DNA of 64,000 nucleotides from Banduia mediterranea (GTDB lineage: Bacteria; Pseudomonadota; Gammaproteobacteria; Nevskiales; Nevskiaceae): the NCBI RefSeq assembly GCF_031846245.1, contig NZ_JAVRIC010000020.1:21177-85176 (forward strand), in the 5' to 3' direction. The notes under the pieces are model-generated. The model searched no databases and was not told the DNA's origin. It was given only the letters and a program-made list of their open reading frames with translations. The position numbers and the translations under genes are program-made. Below, one piece after another: positions 35,844 through 45,089 of this stretch. Numbering within the stretch: the first letter of the stretch is position 1; every line of letters begins with the position of its first letter.

Positions 35844-36596
35844 TCAGGCCGCGTCGAGCAAGCTGTCCGGCAGCTGCGCGTTGCTGTAGACCTCCTGCAC
35901 GTCGTCAAGCTCTTCGAGGCGGTCGAGCAATTTCATCAAAGTTTCAGCGTTCTCGCCTTCGCCGACTTCGATCATCGTCGCCGGCCGCATCGTCACGTCC
36001 GCTTGCTGGGGCTCCATTCCGGCCGCCTGCAAGGCGTTCTTGACCGCTTCGAACTGTTCGGGCTGGCTCAGCACCTCGGTCCAGCCACCTTCGCTGAGCA
36101 CGTCCTCGGCACCGGCTTCGATGGCCAGCTCCAGAATCTGCTCCTCGACTTCGGGACGCGCTGCGGTCTCGAAACCGATCACCCCGAGCTTGCTGAATAG
36201 GTAGGCCACGGAGCCGTCCGATCCCAGATTCCCGCCGAACTTGTTGAAGGCGTGGCGGACTTCGGCCACGGTGCGGGTCCGGTTGTCGGTCATGCAGTCG
36301 ACCATGATGGCGACACCGCCCGGACCGTAGCCCTCGTAGCGAATTTCCTCGAGCTGGTCGGCGCCCGCTTCGCCACTGCCGCGCTTGATGGCGCGTTCGA
36401 TGGTGTCCTTGGTCATGTTGGCGGCCAGCGCCTTGTCCAGTGCCAGACGCAGGCGTGGATTGGTGCCCGCATCGCCACCGCCGGCACGCGCGGCGACCGT
36501 GATTTCACGAATCAACTTGGTGAAAATCTTACCGCGCTTCTTGTCCTGGGCGTTCTTGCGGTGCTGAATGTTCGCCCATTTGCTGTGGCCGGCCAT
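35844..36596 (-). CDS. yebC: YebC/PmpR-family transcription/translation regulator
   Basis: A 250-residue YebC-family protein with [25 protein letters not shown] in family motifs, [25 protein letters not shown], and [20 protein letters not shown]. YebC members have been described as DNA-binding regulators and, more recently, as factors that help ribosomes at proline stretches; the sequence alone does not decide. It leads the yebC-ruvC-ruvA-ruvB unit. The start is ATG 36596. I did not see a clear LexA box upstream. Confidence 0.96.
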   Translation of the reverse strand: MAGHSKWANIQHRKNAQDKKRGKIFTKLIREITVAARAGGGDAGTNPRLRLALDKALAANMTKDTIERAIKRGSGEAGADQLEEIRYEGYGPGGVAIMVDCMTDNRTRTVAEVRHAFNKFGGNLGSDGSVAYLFSKLGVIGFETAARPEVEEQILELAIEAGAEDVLSEGGWTEVLSQPEQFEAVKNALQAAGMEPQQADVTMRPATMIEVGEGENAETLMKLLDRLEELDDVQEVYSNAQLPDSLLDAA

Positions 36597-36744
36597 GCAA
36601 TCTACGATCCGATTGAGTACGTAATTTGAGAAGGTTCTGGGCCGGTCCGGAACCGCCCGATTGTTGGCGCATTCTAACAAGAAGCGGCCCGCCGACGTGG
36701 TGGACGCTGCGCCTCCGGGACGGATCGGCGACGCCCGAAAACGA
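36597..36744. other. Upstream region of yebC
   Basis: About 150 bp between the yfaZ-like terminator and yebC. It contains TTAGAAT (minus strand, near 36674) as a possible -10, without a good -35. No gene is seen. Confidence 0.35.
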
Positions 36745-36778
36745 GACGGGCGGGTGCGCAAGCACGCACCCACCCGTC
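36745..36778 (-). terminator. Probable terminator of the odh/lpd/yfaZ unit
   Basis: GACGGG-C-GGGTGCG pairs with CGCACCC-A-CCCGTC, a 14-bp stem with one mismatch and a six-base loop, about 30 bp after the YfaZ-like gene. A short TTTT follows after a few bases, so termination may be partial. Confidence 0.6.
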
Positions 36779-36807
36779 CACTTCGGGACCGCGTCGTAGC
36801 CTGCGCC

Positions 36808-37428
36808 TTAAAACTCCAGCCGCAAACCGGCGATGATGCTGTCGTCCACCTTGTCTTCGCCGGCGTCGTCGAGTTCGAAGCGAATCTCGCGATAGCCGAC
36901 GAACAGGGCGGCGTCACGAATCACTTCATAGTCGATCATCACGCCGAACTCGGTGTTCTGGTCGAAGTCGCCAAAGCTGATGATTTTTGGGGCATACCAA
37001 CCATAGGCGGTGAGGCCGAGGCGGTTGAAGTTCGGAACACGAATCTCGACCTTGCCGCCGAGATCGATCGCACCGCCGGAACCGCCGTCGAAATCGGCGG
37101 CGACCGCGCGCACCCCGAGGCCGGCGTTGACATCCGCGTTCCGGGCGCCGGCGTCGCCGGTCACGAGCAGGCCGGCGTGCGCCTGCTTGAGTCCGACATC
37201 ACGATCGTCGCTGTAGAGAAAGCCGAGGTCATAGGCGGCGTTGGCACGCCCACTGCGCAGCGGACCGCCGAGGGCTGCGCTGACACTGTCGCTGCCCAAG
37301 GAAAGGTCCAGGGTTTCGGCTGCAGCCATGCCGGGAACGAACATCAAGCACGCCGCGCTCAGGGCAAGCGAGACAATCCGGGCTTGGGCTGCGAATGTCA
37401 CTGTCGAAGCTTTGGAGTACATAGGCAT
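36808..37428 (-). CDS. YfaZ-like outer-membrane beta-barrel protein
   Basis: The 206-residue precursor has a signal peptide ending near AAAE (about residue 37) and alternating beta strands typical of an eight- to ten-strand barrel, ending with an aromatic residue ([10 protein letters not shown]). The mature start [20 protein letters not shown] resembles YfaZ proteins of unknown function. ATG 37428 is chosen because it overlaps the lpd stop (TGATG); GTG 37431 and ATG 37422 are alternatives. Translational coupling to lpd is unexpected for an outer-membrane protein. Confidence 0.8.
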   Translation of the reverse strand: MPMYSKASTVTFAAQARIVSLALSAACLMFVPGMAAAETLDLSLGSDSVSAALGGPLRSGRANAAYDLGFLYSDDRDVGLKQAHAGLLVTGDAGARNADVNAGLGVRAVAADFDGGSGGAIDLGGKVEIRVPNFNRLGLTAYGWYAPKIISFGDFDQNTEFGVMIDYEVIRDAALFVGYREIRFELDDAGEDKVDDSIIAGLRLEF

Positions 37429-38864
37429 CACTTTTTCTTGTTGATGCCGTGGATCGCGCGTCCGTCGACGGTGAGCACGGCTTCGTGAAAGGTTTCGGCC
37501 AAGGTCGGATGCGCGTGCATCGTCAGCGCCACGTCTTCGGTGGTCGCCGCGTATTCGAGCGCCAGCACCGACTCGGCGATCATCTCCGACACATACGGTC
37601 CGACCATGTGCACGCCGAGTATGCGATCGGTCTTCACATCCGAAATCACCTTGACGAAACCCACGGCCTGTTCGAGCGCCTTGGCGCGGCCACTGGCCGC
37701 AAAGCTGCTGACGCCGGTCTTGATCTCAAAACCTTCTTCCTTGGCCTGCTTCTCGCTCTTGCCAACCCAGGCGACTTCAGGGGTGGTGTAGATGACCGAC
37801 GGCACCGCATTGTAGTTCACCGTCGCCGCGTGACCGGCCAGACGCTCGGCCAGCACCACGCCTTCCTCGATACCCTTGTGCGCGAGCATCGCGCCACCGA
37901 TGACGTCGCCGACCGCGTAAACACCATCGACGCTGGTCTTGTAGTTGGAATCGACCTCGACGAAACCGCGATCGGTAAGCTTCACGCCCAGTTCCTGAGC
38001 GCCGAGCTTGTCGGTGAACGGGCGACGTCCCACCGCAACGATCAGCTTGTCGAACTGCATGGTTTCGGTCTTGCCGTCGAGCTCGTATTCCACCGCCACG
38101 CCTTTCTTGTCGGCCTTGGCCGAGGCGACCTTGGCACCGAGCTTGATGTCCAGGCCCTGCTTCTTGTAGTGCTTGAGCGCTTCCTTGGCGACCTGCTCAT
38201 CAACCATCGGCAGGAAGTTCGGCAGCGCTTCGAGGATCGTGACCTCGGCGCCCAGACGCGACCACACGCTGCCGAGTTCCACACCGATCACACCGGCGCC
38301 GATCACGCCCAGCTTGCCGGGAACCGCATCGAACTCGAGCGCGCCCCAGGAATCGACGATCTTGTCGTTGTCGAAGGCCGCGATCTTCTTGAGTTCCACG
38401 GGCGCCGAACCGGTGGCGATGACCACGTTCTTCGCCGTCAGCGTTTCGGTCTTGCCGTCATGCGCGGTGAATTCGACCTTGCCGTCACCGAGCATCTTGC
38501 CCCAGCCTTCGTAGCCGACCACGCCGGCGCCCTTGAACAACATCTTGATGCCGCTGGTCAGCGAGCGCGAGACGGTGGTCTTGCGCTTCTGCATCTGTGC
38601 CAGGTCGAGCTTCGCGCCTTCCACCGTGATGCCGTGCGCCGCGAATTCATGCTGGGCGCGGTGGTACAGCTCCGAGGATTCGAGCAGCGCCTTGGACGGA
38701 ATACAGCCGGCGTTGAGGCAGGTGCCCCCGAACGCCGGCGATCCGTCATGGTTCAGCCAGGCGTCGACACAGGCGACTTTCATGCCGAGCTGTCCGGCAC
38801 GAATGGCGCAGGGGTATCCGGCGGGGCCACCGCCGATGACGATCAGATCGTAGGTCTCGCTCAT
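37428..38864 (-). CDS. lpdA: Dihydrolipoyl dehydrogenase (E3)
   Basis: The flavoprotein that reoxidises lipoamide of the 2-oxoglutarate dehydrogenase complex. The 478-residue protein has the FAD motif DLIVIGGGPAGYPCAIRA, the redox disulfide GGTCLNAGCIPSK, the NAD motif LGVIGAGVIGVELGSVW, YAVGDVIGGAMLAHKG, and the C-terminal catalytic HAHPTLAET. It lies 145 bp after sucB and is coupled to the YfaZ-like gene. Confidence 0.98.
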   Translation of the reverse strand: MSETYDLIVIGGGPAGYPCAIRAGQLGMKVACVDAWLNHDGSPAFGGTCLNAGCIPSKALLESSELYHRAQHEFAAHGITVEGAKLDLAQMQKRKTTVSRSLTSGIKMLFKGAGVVGYEGWGKMLGDGKVEFTAHDGKTETLTAKNVVIATGSAPVELKKIAAFDNDKIVDSWGALEFDAVPGKLGVIGAGVIGVELGSVWSRLGAEVTILEALPNFLPMVDEQVAKEALKHYKKQGLDIKLGAKVASAKADKKGVAVEYELDGKTETMQFDKLIVAVGRRPFTDKLGAQELGVKLTDRGFVEVDSNYKTSVDGVYAVGDVIGGAMLAHKGIEEGVVLAERLAGHAATVNYNAVPSVIYTTPEVAWVGKSEKQAKEEGFEIKTGVSSFAASGRAKALEQAVGFVKVISDVKTDRILGVHMVGPYVSEMIAESVLALEYAATTEDVALTMHAHPTLAETFHEAVLTVDGRAIHGINKKK

Positions 38865-39009
38865 GGTCGAGTCATTTTCCTGAGGGGCGGCGCAGACGCC
38901 GCCGGTGAATGGGGGACGGCTCGAATACGACCCGTTTCGCCGACAGTCACCGGTGCGAGGCGCGCTGCCCGCACTTCACTGCACCGATGTTTCTGTCGAC
39001 TTGCGGCGT

Positions 39010-40248
39010 TCATACCTGAAGCAGCAAACGGCCCGGATCTTCCAGAAGTTCCTTGATCGTACGCAGGAACAGCACTGCTTCGCGGCCATCGATGATGCGA
39101 TGGTCGTAGCTCAGTGCCAGATACATCATCGGGCGCACCACGATCTCGCCGTCGACGACCATCGGTCGCTGTTGGATGCCATGCATGCCCAGAATCGCGC
39201 TCTGCGGCGGATTCAGAATCGGCGTCGACAGCAGGGAACCGAACACGCCGCCATTGGTGATCGAGAACGTGCCGCCGGTCAGATCCTCCATCGTCAGCTT
39301 GTTGTCCTTGGCGCGCTGGCCGTATTCGCCGATCGCGGTTTCAACCTCAGCGAAGGACAAGGCGTCCGCGTCACGAAGAATCGGAACCACCAGACCCCGC
39401 GGCGAGGACACGGCGATGCCGATGTCATAGTAGCCGTGGTAGACCACGTCGGTGCCGTCGATCGAGGCGTTGACCAGCGGAAAGCGCTTGAGCGCCTCGA
39501 TCGTCGCCTTGACGAAGAAGGACATGAATCCGAGCTTCACGCCATGCGATTTCTCGAACTCACCCTTGAACTTGGCACGCAGTTCGGAGACGCCCTGAAG
39601 ATCGACCTCGTTGAAGGTCGTCAGCATCGCCGCAGTCTGCTGGGCCTGGACCAGGCGTTCGGCAATACGCTGACGGATGCGCGTCATCGGCACGCGCTGC
39701 TCTTCACGCCCGCCGCTGGCGGCCGGTTTGCTCACGCTGGGCGTCGACGGCTTGGGGGCTTCGGCCTTGGCAGGCCTGGCGCCCGATTCGAGATAGCTTT
39801 CGACATCGCCCTTGGTCAGACGGCCGCCCTTGCCACTGCCTTCGATCTGATCGGCGGACAGGCCATGTTCTGCCAGCATCTTGCGGACCGCCGGGCTCTG
39901 AGACTCATCCGCTTCGGTTTCAGGGGCCGCGGTCTTCGGGGCCGGCTCGGGGGCGGGCTCTGATTTCGGCTCGGCGCTGGCGGCCGGCTTCTCCTCGGCA
40001 CCGCCACCCTCGCCTTCGGCCAGAATCGCGATGATGTCGCCTGCCTTGACCGTGGCGCCGGCCTCGATCCGGATTTCCTTGAGCACGCCGTCCGCGACAG
40101 CGGGAACTTCCAGCATGACCTTGTCGGTCTCGAGATCGACAAGGTTGTCATCGCGACGAACCTTGTCTCCAGCCTTCTTGTGCCAGGTGGCGACAGTCGC
40201 CTCGCTGACGGATTCAGGGAGGTTAGGGACTTTAACCTCTGTGCTCAT
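39010..40248 (-). CDS. sucB: 2-oxoglutarate dehydrogenase E2, dihydrolipoyllysine succinyltransferase
   Basis: The core acyltransferase of the complex. The 412-residue protein has one lipoyl domain with the modified Lys in [14 protein letters not shown] (about residue 43), an Ala/Pro/Glu-rich linker, the E3-binding domain ([32 protein letters not shown] in pieces), and the catalytic domain with [13 protein letters not shown]. The single lipoyl domain and the [19 protein letters not shown] start are typical of SucB rather than AceF. Confidence 0.98.
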   Translation of the reverse strand: MSTEVKVPNLPESVSEATVATWHKKAGDKVRRDDNLVDLETDKVMLEVPAVADGVLKEIRIEAGATVKAGDIIAILAEGEGGGAEEKPAASAEPKSEPAPEPAPKTAAPETEADESQSPAVRKMLAEHGLSADQIEGSGKGGRLTKGDVESYLESGARPAKAEAPKPSTPSVSKPAASGGREEQRVPMTRIRQRIAERLVQAQQTAAMLTTFNEVDLQGVSELRAKFKGEFEKSHGVKLGFMSFFVKATIEALKRFPLVNASIDGTDVVYHGYYDIGIAVSSPRGLVVPILRDADALSFAEVETAIGEYGQRAKDNKLTMEDLTGGTFSITNGGVFGSLLSTPILNPPQSAILGMHGIQQRPMVVDGEIVVRPMMYLALSYDHRIIDGREAVLFLRTIKELLEDPGRLLLQV

Positions 40249-40297
40249 TTCTATTCCTTGTCAATTGGTTGTGTAACGCGCTCAAAGCTACTGTGAC

Positions 40298-43162
40298 TTA
40301 TCCGCCCTTCAACACTTCGCCACCATAGAGTCCGGCCTCGACCACGGCCGCCTGCTCGGCGTTGTGCACGCGCAGATACCCGGAGGCGGTGCTCGCCGAG
40401 CCCTTGCGGGTGGCGTACTTCATTCGGTGCCGATCACCCAGCGGCACCTGCATGCGGTGCTTGATCTGATACCAGGCTCCCTGATTCTCGGGTTCTTCCT
40501 GACACCACACGATCTCCTCGGCATTCGGATATTTGGCGATCTGCTCGGCATAGGCCTGGCGCGGGAACGGGTAGATCTGTTCGATGCGGACGATCGCCAC
40601 GTCGTCGGACTTGTTCTCAGCACGCTTCTGGTACAGGTCGTAGTAGACCTTGCCGCTGCAGAACACGACGCGCTTGACCTTGTCGGCATCCAGATCGCCG
40701 ACTTCCGGGATCACCGTCTTGAAGCTGCCGCTGGTGATGTCCTCCAGCGCGGACACCGAAAGCTTGTGGCGCAGCAGCGACTTCGGCGTCATCACGATCA
40801 GCGGCATGCGCAGACTGCGCTTCATCTGACGTCGGATCATGTGAAAGAACTGCGCGGGCGTGGACGGCACGCAGACCTGCATGTTGTCCCCGGCGCAGAG
40901 TTGCAGATAGCGTTCCAGTCGACCGGATGAATGTTCCGGGCCCTGGCCTTCGTAGCCGTGCGGGAGAAACATGACCAGGCCGCAGAGGCGACCCCACTTC
41001 GCGTAGCCGGACGCGATGAACTGGTCGACCACGACTTGAGCGCCGTTGCCGAAATCACCGAACTGCGCTTCCCAGATCACCAGGCTGTCCGGATCCGTGG
41101 TGCTGAAGCCGTACTCGAAGCCGAGCACACCTTCTTCCGACAGCAGCGTGTCATTGACGACGAAGGCGCTCTTCTCGGGTACCAGATGGCGCAGCGGCGT
41201 GATGCTCTGACCGGTCTTGCTGTCATGCACCGTGGTATGACGATGAAAGAAGGTGCCGCGCCGCGAGTCCTGGCCACACAGACGCACCGAGAAACCCTCA
41301 TTGACCAGCAGCGCGTAGGCGGTGTTCTCCGCAAAGCCCCAGTCCATCGGCTGCTCACCGGCGGCCATCTTGGCGCGATCGCTCCAGATCTTGGCCACGC
41401 GCGGGTGCAGTTCGAAACCTTCGGGCAGGGTCAGCAGCTTGTCCCAGAGCGAACGGATGGTTTCGAGGCTGCCGGCGGTCTCGGCCGGCGTCTCCCAGGT
41501 GCCCTGGAGGTAGTTGCTCCAGTTCACGGTGTACTTGTTGCCAACCAGGCCCAGTGTGGTCCGCGCGATGTTCTCGCCCTTGTCGAGGCCGTCGCGGTAG
41601 GCCTGAACCATGGCGTCGCCGTCGTCGGCCGTGATCGTGCCTTCCTCGACGAGCTTCTTCGCATACAGCGTCATCGTGGTGGGCTGCTTGCGGATCGCGT
41701 TGTACATCAGCGGCTGCGTCACCGCCGGCTCGTCGGCCTCGTTGTGGCCATGGCGCCGGTAGCAGCACAGATCGATGAGCACGTCCTTGTTGAATTCGTT
41801 GCGGAATTCCATCGCCAGCCGCGTGACGAACACCACGGCTTCGGGATCGTCTCCGTTGACATGGAACACCGGCGCCTCAAGCATCTTGGCGAGATCGGTG
41901 CAATAACGTGAGGTTCTCGATTCGTGGCCGTCACGGGCCTCGATCGGATTCGGCGTGGTGAAGCCGATCTGATTGTTGACGATGATGTGCACCGTGCCGC
42001 CGGTGGAGTAGCCCTTGGCGTGCGACAGCTGCATCGTCTCCATGACCACACCCTGTCCGGCAAATGCCGCGTCACCGTGAATCAGCAGCGGCACCACGCG
42101 CTCGCCGCGCTCGTCGTTGCGCCGGATCTGACGCGCTTTGACCGAACCTTCGACGACCGGATTCACGATCTCGAGATGCGAGGGATTGAACGCGAGAACC
42201 AGATGCAGGCGCTTGCCGAGAATTTCCACGTCGGTCGAGAAGCCCATGTGGTACTTCACGTCGCCGGCCTTCTTCAGATCCTCGGCCTTGTACTTGCCTT
42301 CGAACTCCGCGAACAGGTCCTTCGGCGACTTGCCGAGGATGTTGACCAGCACATTGAGACGGCCGCGATGAGCCATGCCGATGACGATGTCCTCGACGTC
42401 GCGCTCGGCGCAGACGCGCATGATCTCGTCCATCGCCGGAATCAGCGAATCGCCACCTTCCAGCGAGAATCGCTTCTGCCCGACATACTTGGTATGCAGG
42501 TAGCGTTCGATGCCTTCTGCGGCGACCAGTTGCTTGAGCAGGTCCCGCTTGCGCTCGACGCTCGGCCGCTGCTGAAATGCGTTGCCTTCCAGGTGCTTCT
42601 GAATCCACCGCTTCTCGGTGGTTTCCGTGATGTACATGTATTCCGCGCCGATCGTGTCGGTATACACCGACTTGACGATGCGGATGATCTCCCGCAGCGG
42701 CAACTGATCGGCTGCGGCCAGGGTTCCGGTATTGAACACCGTGTCCATGTCGGCTTCGGTGAGGCCGTGGAACGCCGGATCGAGATCGGGAATGCTCGGC
42801 AACGCAGCAATGCCCAGCGGATCCAGTCGGGCGGCCTGATGACCGCGCATGCGGTAGTAGTTGATCAGGCGAAGGACCGCGCCCTGCTTTTCGAAGGCCT
42901 CGGCCGAGGCGCCACCAACCTCGGCGATGTGCGAGCCCGGCCGGCGATCGCGCGCCAAGCGCTCGAACTTGGCGACAATTTCGCTGTGCGGCTGTTCCGC
43001 GACAAGCTCCCCGCCCTGAATCCCGCGAAAATACGCGCGCCAGTGCGGCTCCACCGAGCCCGGATCTTCAAGGTATTGCTCGTAATACCCCTCGACATAG
43101 GCAGCATTCCCGCCGCTGATCGAGGATGTATCGACGAAGGTTTGATATTTGCTGCCACTCAT
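40298..43162 (-). CDS. sucA: 2-oxoglutarate dehydrogenase E1 component
   Basis: The thiamine-diphosphate decarboxylase of the complex. The 954-residue protein has the N-terminal helix YVEGYYEQYLEDPGSVEPHWR, IGMAHRGRLNVLVNILGK, FNPSHLEIVNPVVEGSV, the ThDP region HGDAAFAGQGVVMETMQLS, and YEGQGPEHSSGRLERYLQL. Order sucA-sucB-lpd is the usual gammaproteobacterial arrangement when E3 is included. It lies 42 bp after galU, without a visible terminator or good promoter between them. Confidence 0.98.
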   Translation of the reverse strand: MSGSKYQTFVDTSSISGGNAAYVEGYYEQYLEDPGSVEPHWRAYFRGIQGGELVAEQPHSEIVAKFERLARDRRPGSHIAEVGGASAEAFEKQGAVLRLINYYRMRGHQAARLDPLGIAALPSIPDLDPAFHGLTEADMDTVFNTGTLAAADQLPLREIIRIVKSVYTDTIGAEYMYITETTEKRWIQKHLEGNAFQQRPSVERKRDLLKQLVAAEGIERYLHTKYVGQKRFSLEGGDSLIPAMDEIMRVCAERDVEDIVIGMAHRGRLNVLVNILGKSPKDLFAEFEGKYKAEDLKKAGDVKYHMGFSTDVEILGKRLHLVLAFNPSHLEIVNPVVEGSVKARQIRRNDERGERVVPLLIHGDAAFAGQGVVMETMQLSHAKGYSTGGTVHIIVNNQIGFTTPNPIEARDGHESRTSRYCTDLAKMLEAPVFHVNGDDPEAVVFVTRLAMEFRNEFNKDVLIDLCCYRRHGHNEADEPAVTQPLMYNAIRKQPTTMTLYAKKLVEEGTITADDGDAMVQAYRDGLDKGENIARTTLGLVGNKYTVNWSNYLQGTWETPAETAGSLETIRSLWDKLLTLPEGFELHPRVAKIWSDRAKMAAGEQPMDWGFAENTAYALLVNEGFSVRLCGQDSRRGTFFHRHTTVHDSKTGQSITPLRHLVPEKSAFVVNDTLLSEEGVLGFEYGFSTTDPDSLVIWEAQFGDFGNGAQVVVDQFIASGYAKWGRLCGLVMFLPHGYEGQGPEHSSGRLERYLQLCAGDNMQVCVPSTPAQFFHMIRRQMKRSLRMPLIVMTPKSLLRHKLSVSALEDITSGSFKTVIPEVGDLDADKVKRVVFCSGKVYYDLYQKRAENKSDDVAIVRIEQIYPFPRQAYAEQIAKYPNAEEIVWCQEEPENQGAWYQIKHRMQVPLGDRHRMKYATRKGSASTASGYLRVHNAEQAAVVEAGLYGGEVLKGG

Positions 43163-43204
43163 GGGCTGTCAGGTCCTTGACTCCGTCATCGCTGGAGTCG
43201 TTCG

Positions 43205-44110
43205 TTACTGGCCGGAGGCTTGCGCCGGCGGGGTGTCGAGTTTCGAGGCTACGTCTTTCAGGTAGCTCCTGAAATCGTCCGCCAGTTCCGGGTGCTTCAA
43301 GGCATATTCGACGTTGGCCTTGAGATAGCCGAGCTTGCTGCCGCAGTCATAGCGCGTACCTTCGAATTCGTAGGCCAGCACCGTCTGCTCCTGGATCATC
43401 ATGCTGATCGCGTCGGTCAACTGAATCTCGCCGCCGGCGCCGCGCGGGGTGCGCTCCAGCAGCTTGAAGATGCGCGGCGTGAGAATGTACCGCCCGACCA
43501 CGCCCAGGTTCGACGGCGCGTCTTCGGGTTTCGGCTTTTCGACGATGCGACGAATCTCGCCCAGACCCGGCCCGACCGGCTGCACGTCGACCACGCCGTA
43601 GGCGCTGATTTCTTCCTTGGGCACGCGCTGCGTGGCGATCACGCTGGTGCCGTATTCCTGATAGACCCGCTGCATCTGCGCCAGGCAGGGGCGCAGGCGA
43701 CCGTCGATCAGGTCGTCAGCAAGAATCACCGAGAAATCCTCGTCGCCGACAGCCGGCCATGCGCACAGCACGGCATGGCCCAATCCCAGGGCCTCGGCCT
43801 GACGGATGAAGATGCAGGTAATGCCGGGTGGCAGGATTTCGTGAACCACCTCAAGCAGCTTGGTCTTGCCGCGATTCTCCAACTCCGTTTCGAGTTCGTA
43901 GGCCTTGTCGAAGTGATCCATGATGGAGTTCTTCGAACGACCGGTGATGAACACGAGTTCTTCGGCACCGGCGCTGATCGCTTCCTGGACGGCGTACTGG
44001 ATCAGCGGCTTGTCCACCACCGGAAGCATTTCCTTGGCGCTGGCCTTGGTGGCCGGCAGAAAGCGTGTGCCAAGTCCTGCAACGGGAAATACCGCCTTGC
44101 GTATGCGCAT
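43205..44110 (-). CDS. galU: UTP--glucose-1-phosphate uridylyltransferase
   Basis: GalU makes UDP-glucose for polysaccharide and LPS precursors. The 301-residue protein has AVFPVAGLGTRFLPATKA, EMLPVVDKPLIQYAVQEA, FIRQAEALGLGHAVLCA, FSVILADDLID and YGVVDVQPV. The ATG at 44110 has AGAGGA upstream. It sits between a MaoC-like gene and sucA in the same direction. Confidence 0.98.
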   Translation of the reverse strand: MRIRKAVFPVAGLGTRFLPATKASAKEMLPVVDKPLIQYAVQEAISAGAEELVFITGRSKNSIMDHFDKAYELETELENRGKTKLLEVVHEILPPGITCIFIRQAEALGLGHAVLCAWPAVGDEDFSVILADDLIDGRLRPCLAQMQRVYQEYGTSVIATQRVPKEEISAYGVVDVQPVGPGLGEIRRIVEKPKPEDAPSNLGVVGRYILTPRIFKLLERTPRGAGGEIQLTDAISMMIQEQTVLAYEFEGTRYDCGSKLGYLKANVEYALKHPELADDFRSYLKDVASKLDTPPAQASGQ

Positions 44111-44172
44111 CGAGTCGTCCTCTAAGGGTTAGTGGGCGAAGAAGTGAAATCGCGATAATTCAGCACGATAGT

Positions 44173-45051
44173 CTAACGCAGCCCCGCTTGAAGATGGCCG
44201 AGCACATGAACCTCGCCCGCATTCCGTCCCAACAGGCCGTACTCGATCCCGGCCTCGCCTTCGGCCCATTTCAGCGTGGCTTTGCCTGGCAGAAAGATCG
44301 GCCGCTTGAATTCGATGTCCACGCTGCGGGTGGCCTGCGCGCAGGCGCGTTCAAGCTCGGCGCAGCACCGTGCCTGCGTCCACATTCCGTGTGCGATGGC
44401 ACGTTTGAAGCCGAACAGTTTGGCGCTGAGCGCATGCAGGTGGATCGGGTTGTAGTCGCCGGCGACTTTCGCATAGCGACGGCCGGTGTCTTCGGCGATG
44501 TCGATCGTCAATGCGTTCTGGCTTTCAACCAGACTTGCCGGCGCACCCGGCGGTTTGCGGAAGCCGCCTCCGTTCTTTTCCTTGATGCGGTGCAGGATCG
44601 TCATGGTCGAACGCCAGACCGGCGCTTCGTCGTCCTTGCCGCGACATTCCGTATTGACGTCAATCTCCAGCCCCATCTTGACGCGGCGCAGCTGCCCCAC
44701 GTCAACCGAGAAACCGAGCGTTTCAAGGGCCTCGATCGGACGCAATTGCTCAATCGAGTTGCGCAGATGCACCATGCCCAGCAAGGGAATCGGGAAACCC
44801 TTGCGATTCATCACCTGCAGATGAATCGGCGCAACCAGCACCTGCGGATAGCTGACCGGCAAGTGGGAGGTGGAGTCGAAACCGCAGACCGTCCGGTAGG
44901 CTGCCAAGGCGCGTGGATTCACGGAGACCCCGTCGATCCGCGTCGCGAGATCGGGCACCGGGGTGGACTCGTCGGGACGTCGGCGCACGGTCGTGAGCGC
45001 GGCGATCATCGCGGGAGCGACGGCCGGCATCGTCTGAAGCTGAGTGGTCAT
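44173..45051 (-). CDS. MaoC-like (R)-specific enoyl-CoA hydratase/dehydratase, double-hotdog
   Basis: A 292-residue MaoC-family protein. The C-terminal hotdog carries the hydratase-2 signature YAKVAGDYNPIHLHALSAK...RAIAHGMW with the catalytic Asp and His. The N-terminal half looks like the second, degenerate hotdog (LPVSYPQVLVAPIHLQVM). It may hydrate trans-2-enoyl-CoA in beta-oxidation or polyhydroxyalkanoate precursor supply, but the substrate is not visible from sequence. No acyl-CoA dehydrogenase or PHA synthase gene is adjacent; it lies 38 bp after ccmI and 62 bp before galU. Confidence 0.88.
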   Translation of the reverse strand: MTTQLQTMPAVAPAMIAALTTVRRRPDESTPVPDLATRIDGVSVNPRALAAYRTVCGFDSTSHLPVSYPQVLVAPIHLQVMNRKGFPIPLLGMVHLRNSIEQLRPIEALETLGFSVDVGQLRRVKMGLEIDVNTECRGKDDEAPVWRSTMTILHRIKEKNGGGFRKPPGAPASLVESQNALTIDIAEDTGRRYAKVAGDYNPIHLHALSAKLFGFKRAIAHGMWTQARCCAELERACAQATRSVDIEFKRPIFLPGKATLKWAEGEAGIEYGLLGRNAGEVHVLGHLQAGLR

Positions 45052-45089
45052 TGCGAAAACTCGCGAAGGATTGGAAATCGTGGATTCCG

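Noticed and set aside
36597..36744. LexA box controlling yebC-ruvCAB
   Set aside because: No convincing CTGT-N8-ACAG sequence was found in the interval before yebC.
37449..39056. 535-codon open frame antisense to lpd
   Set aside because: Same explanation; lpd on the other strand is unmistakable.
41924..43180. 418-codon open frame antisense to sucA
   Set aside because: Mirror of sucA, without ribosome-binding site or domain.
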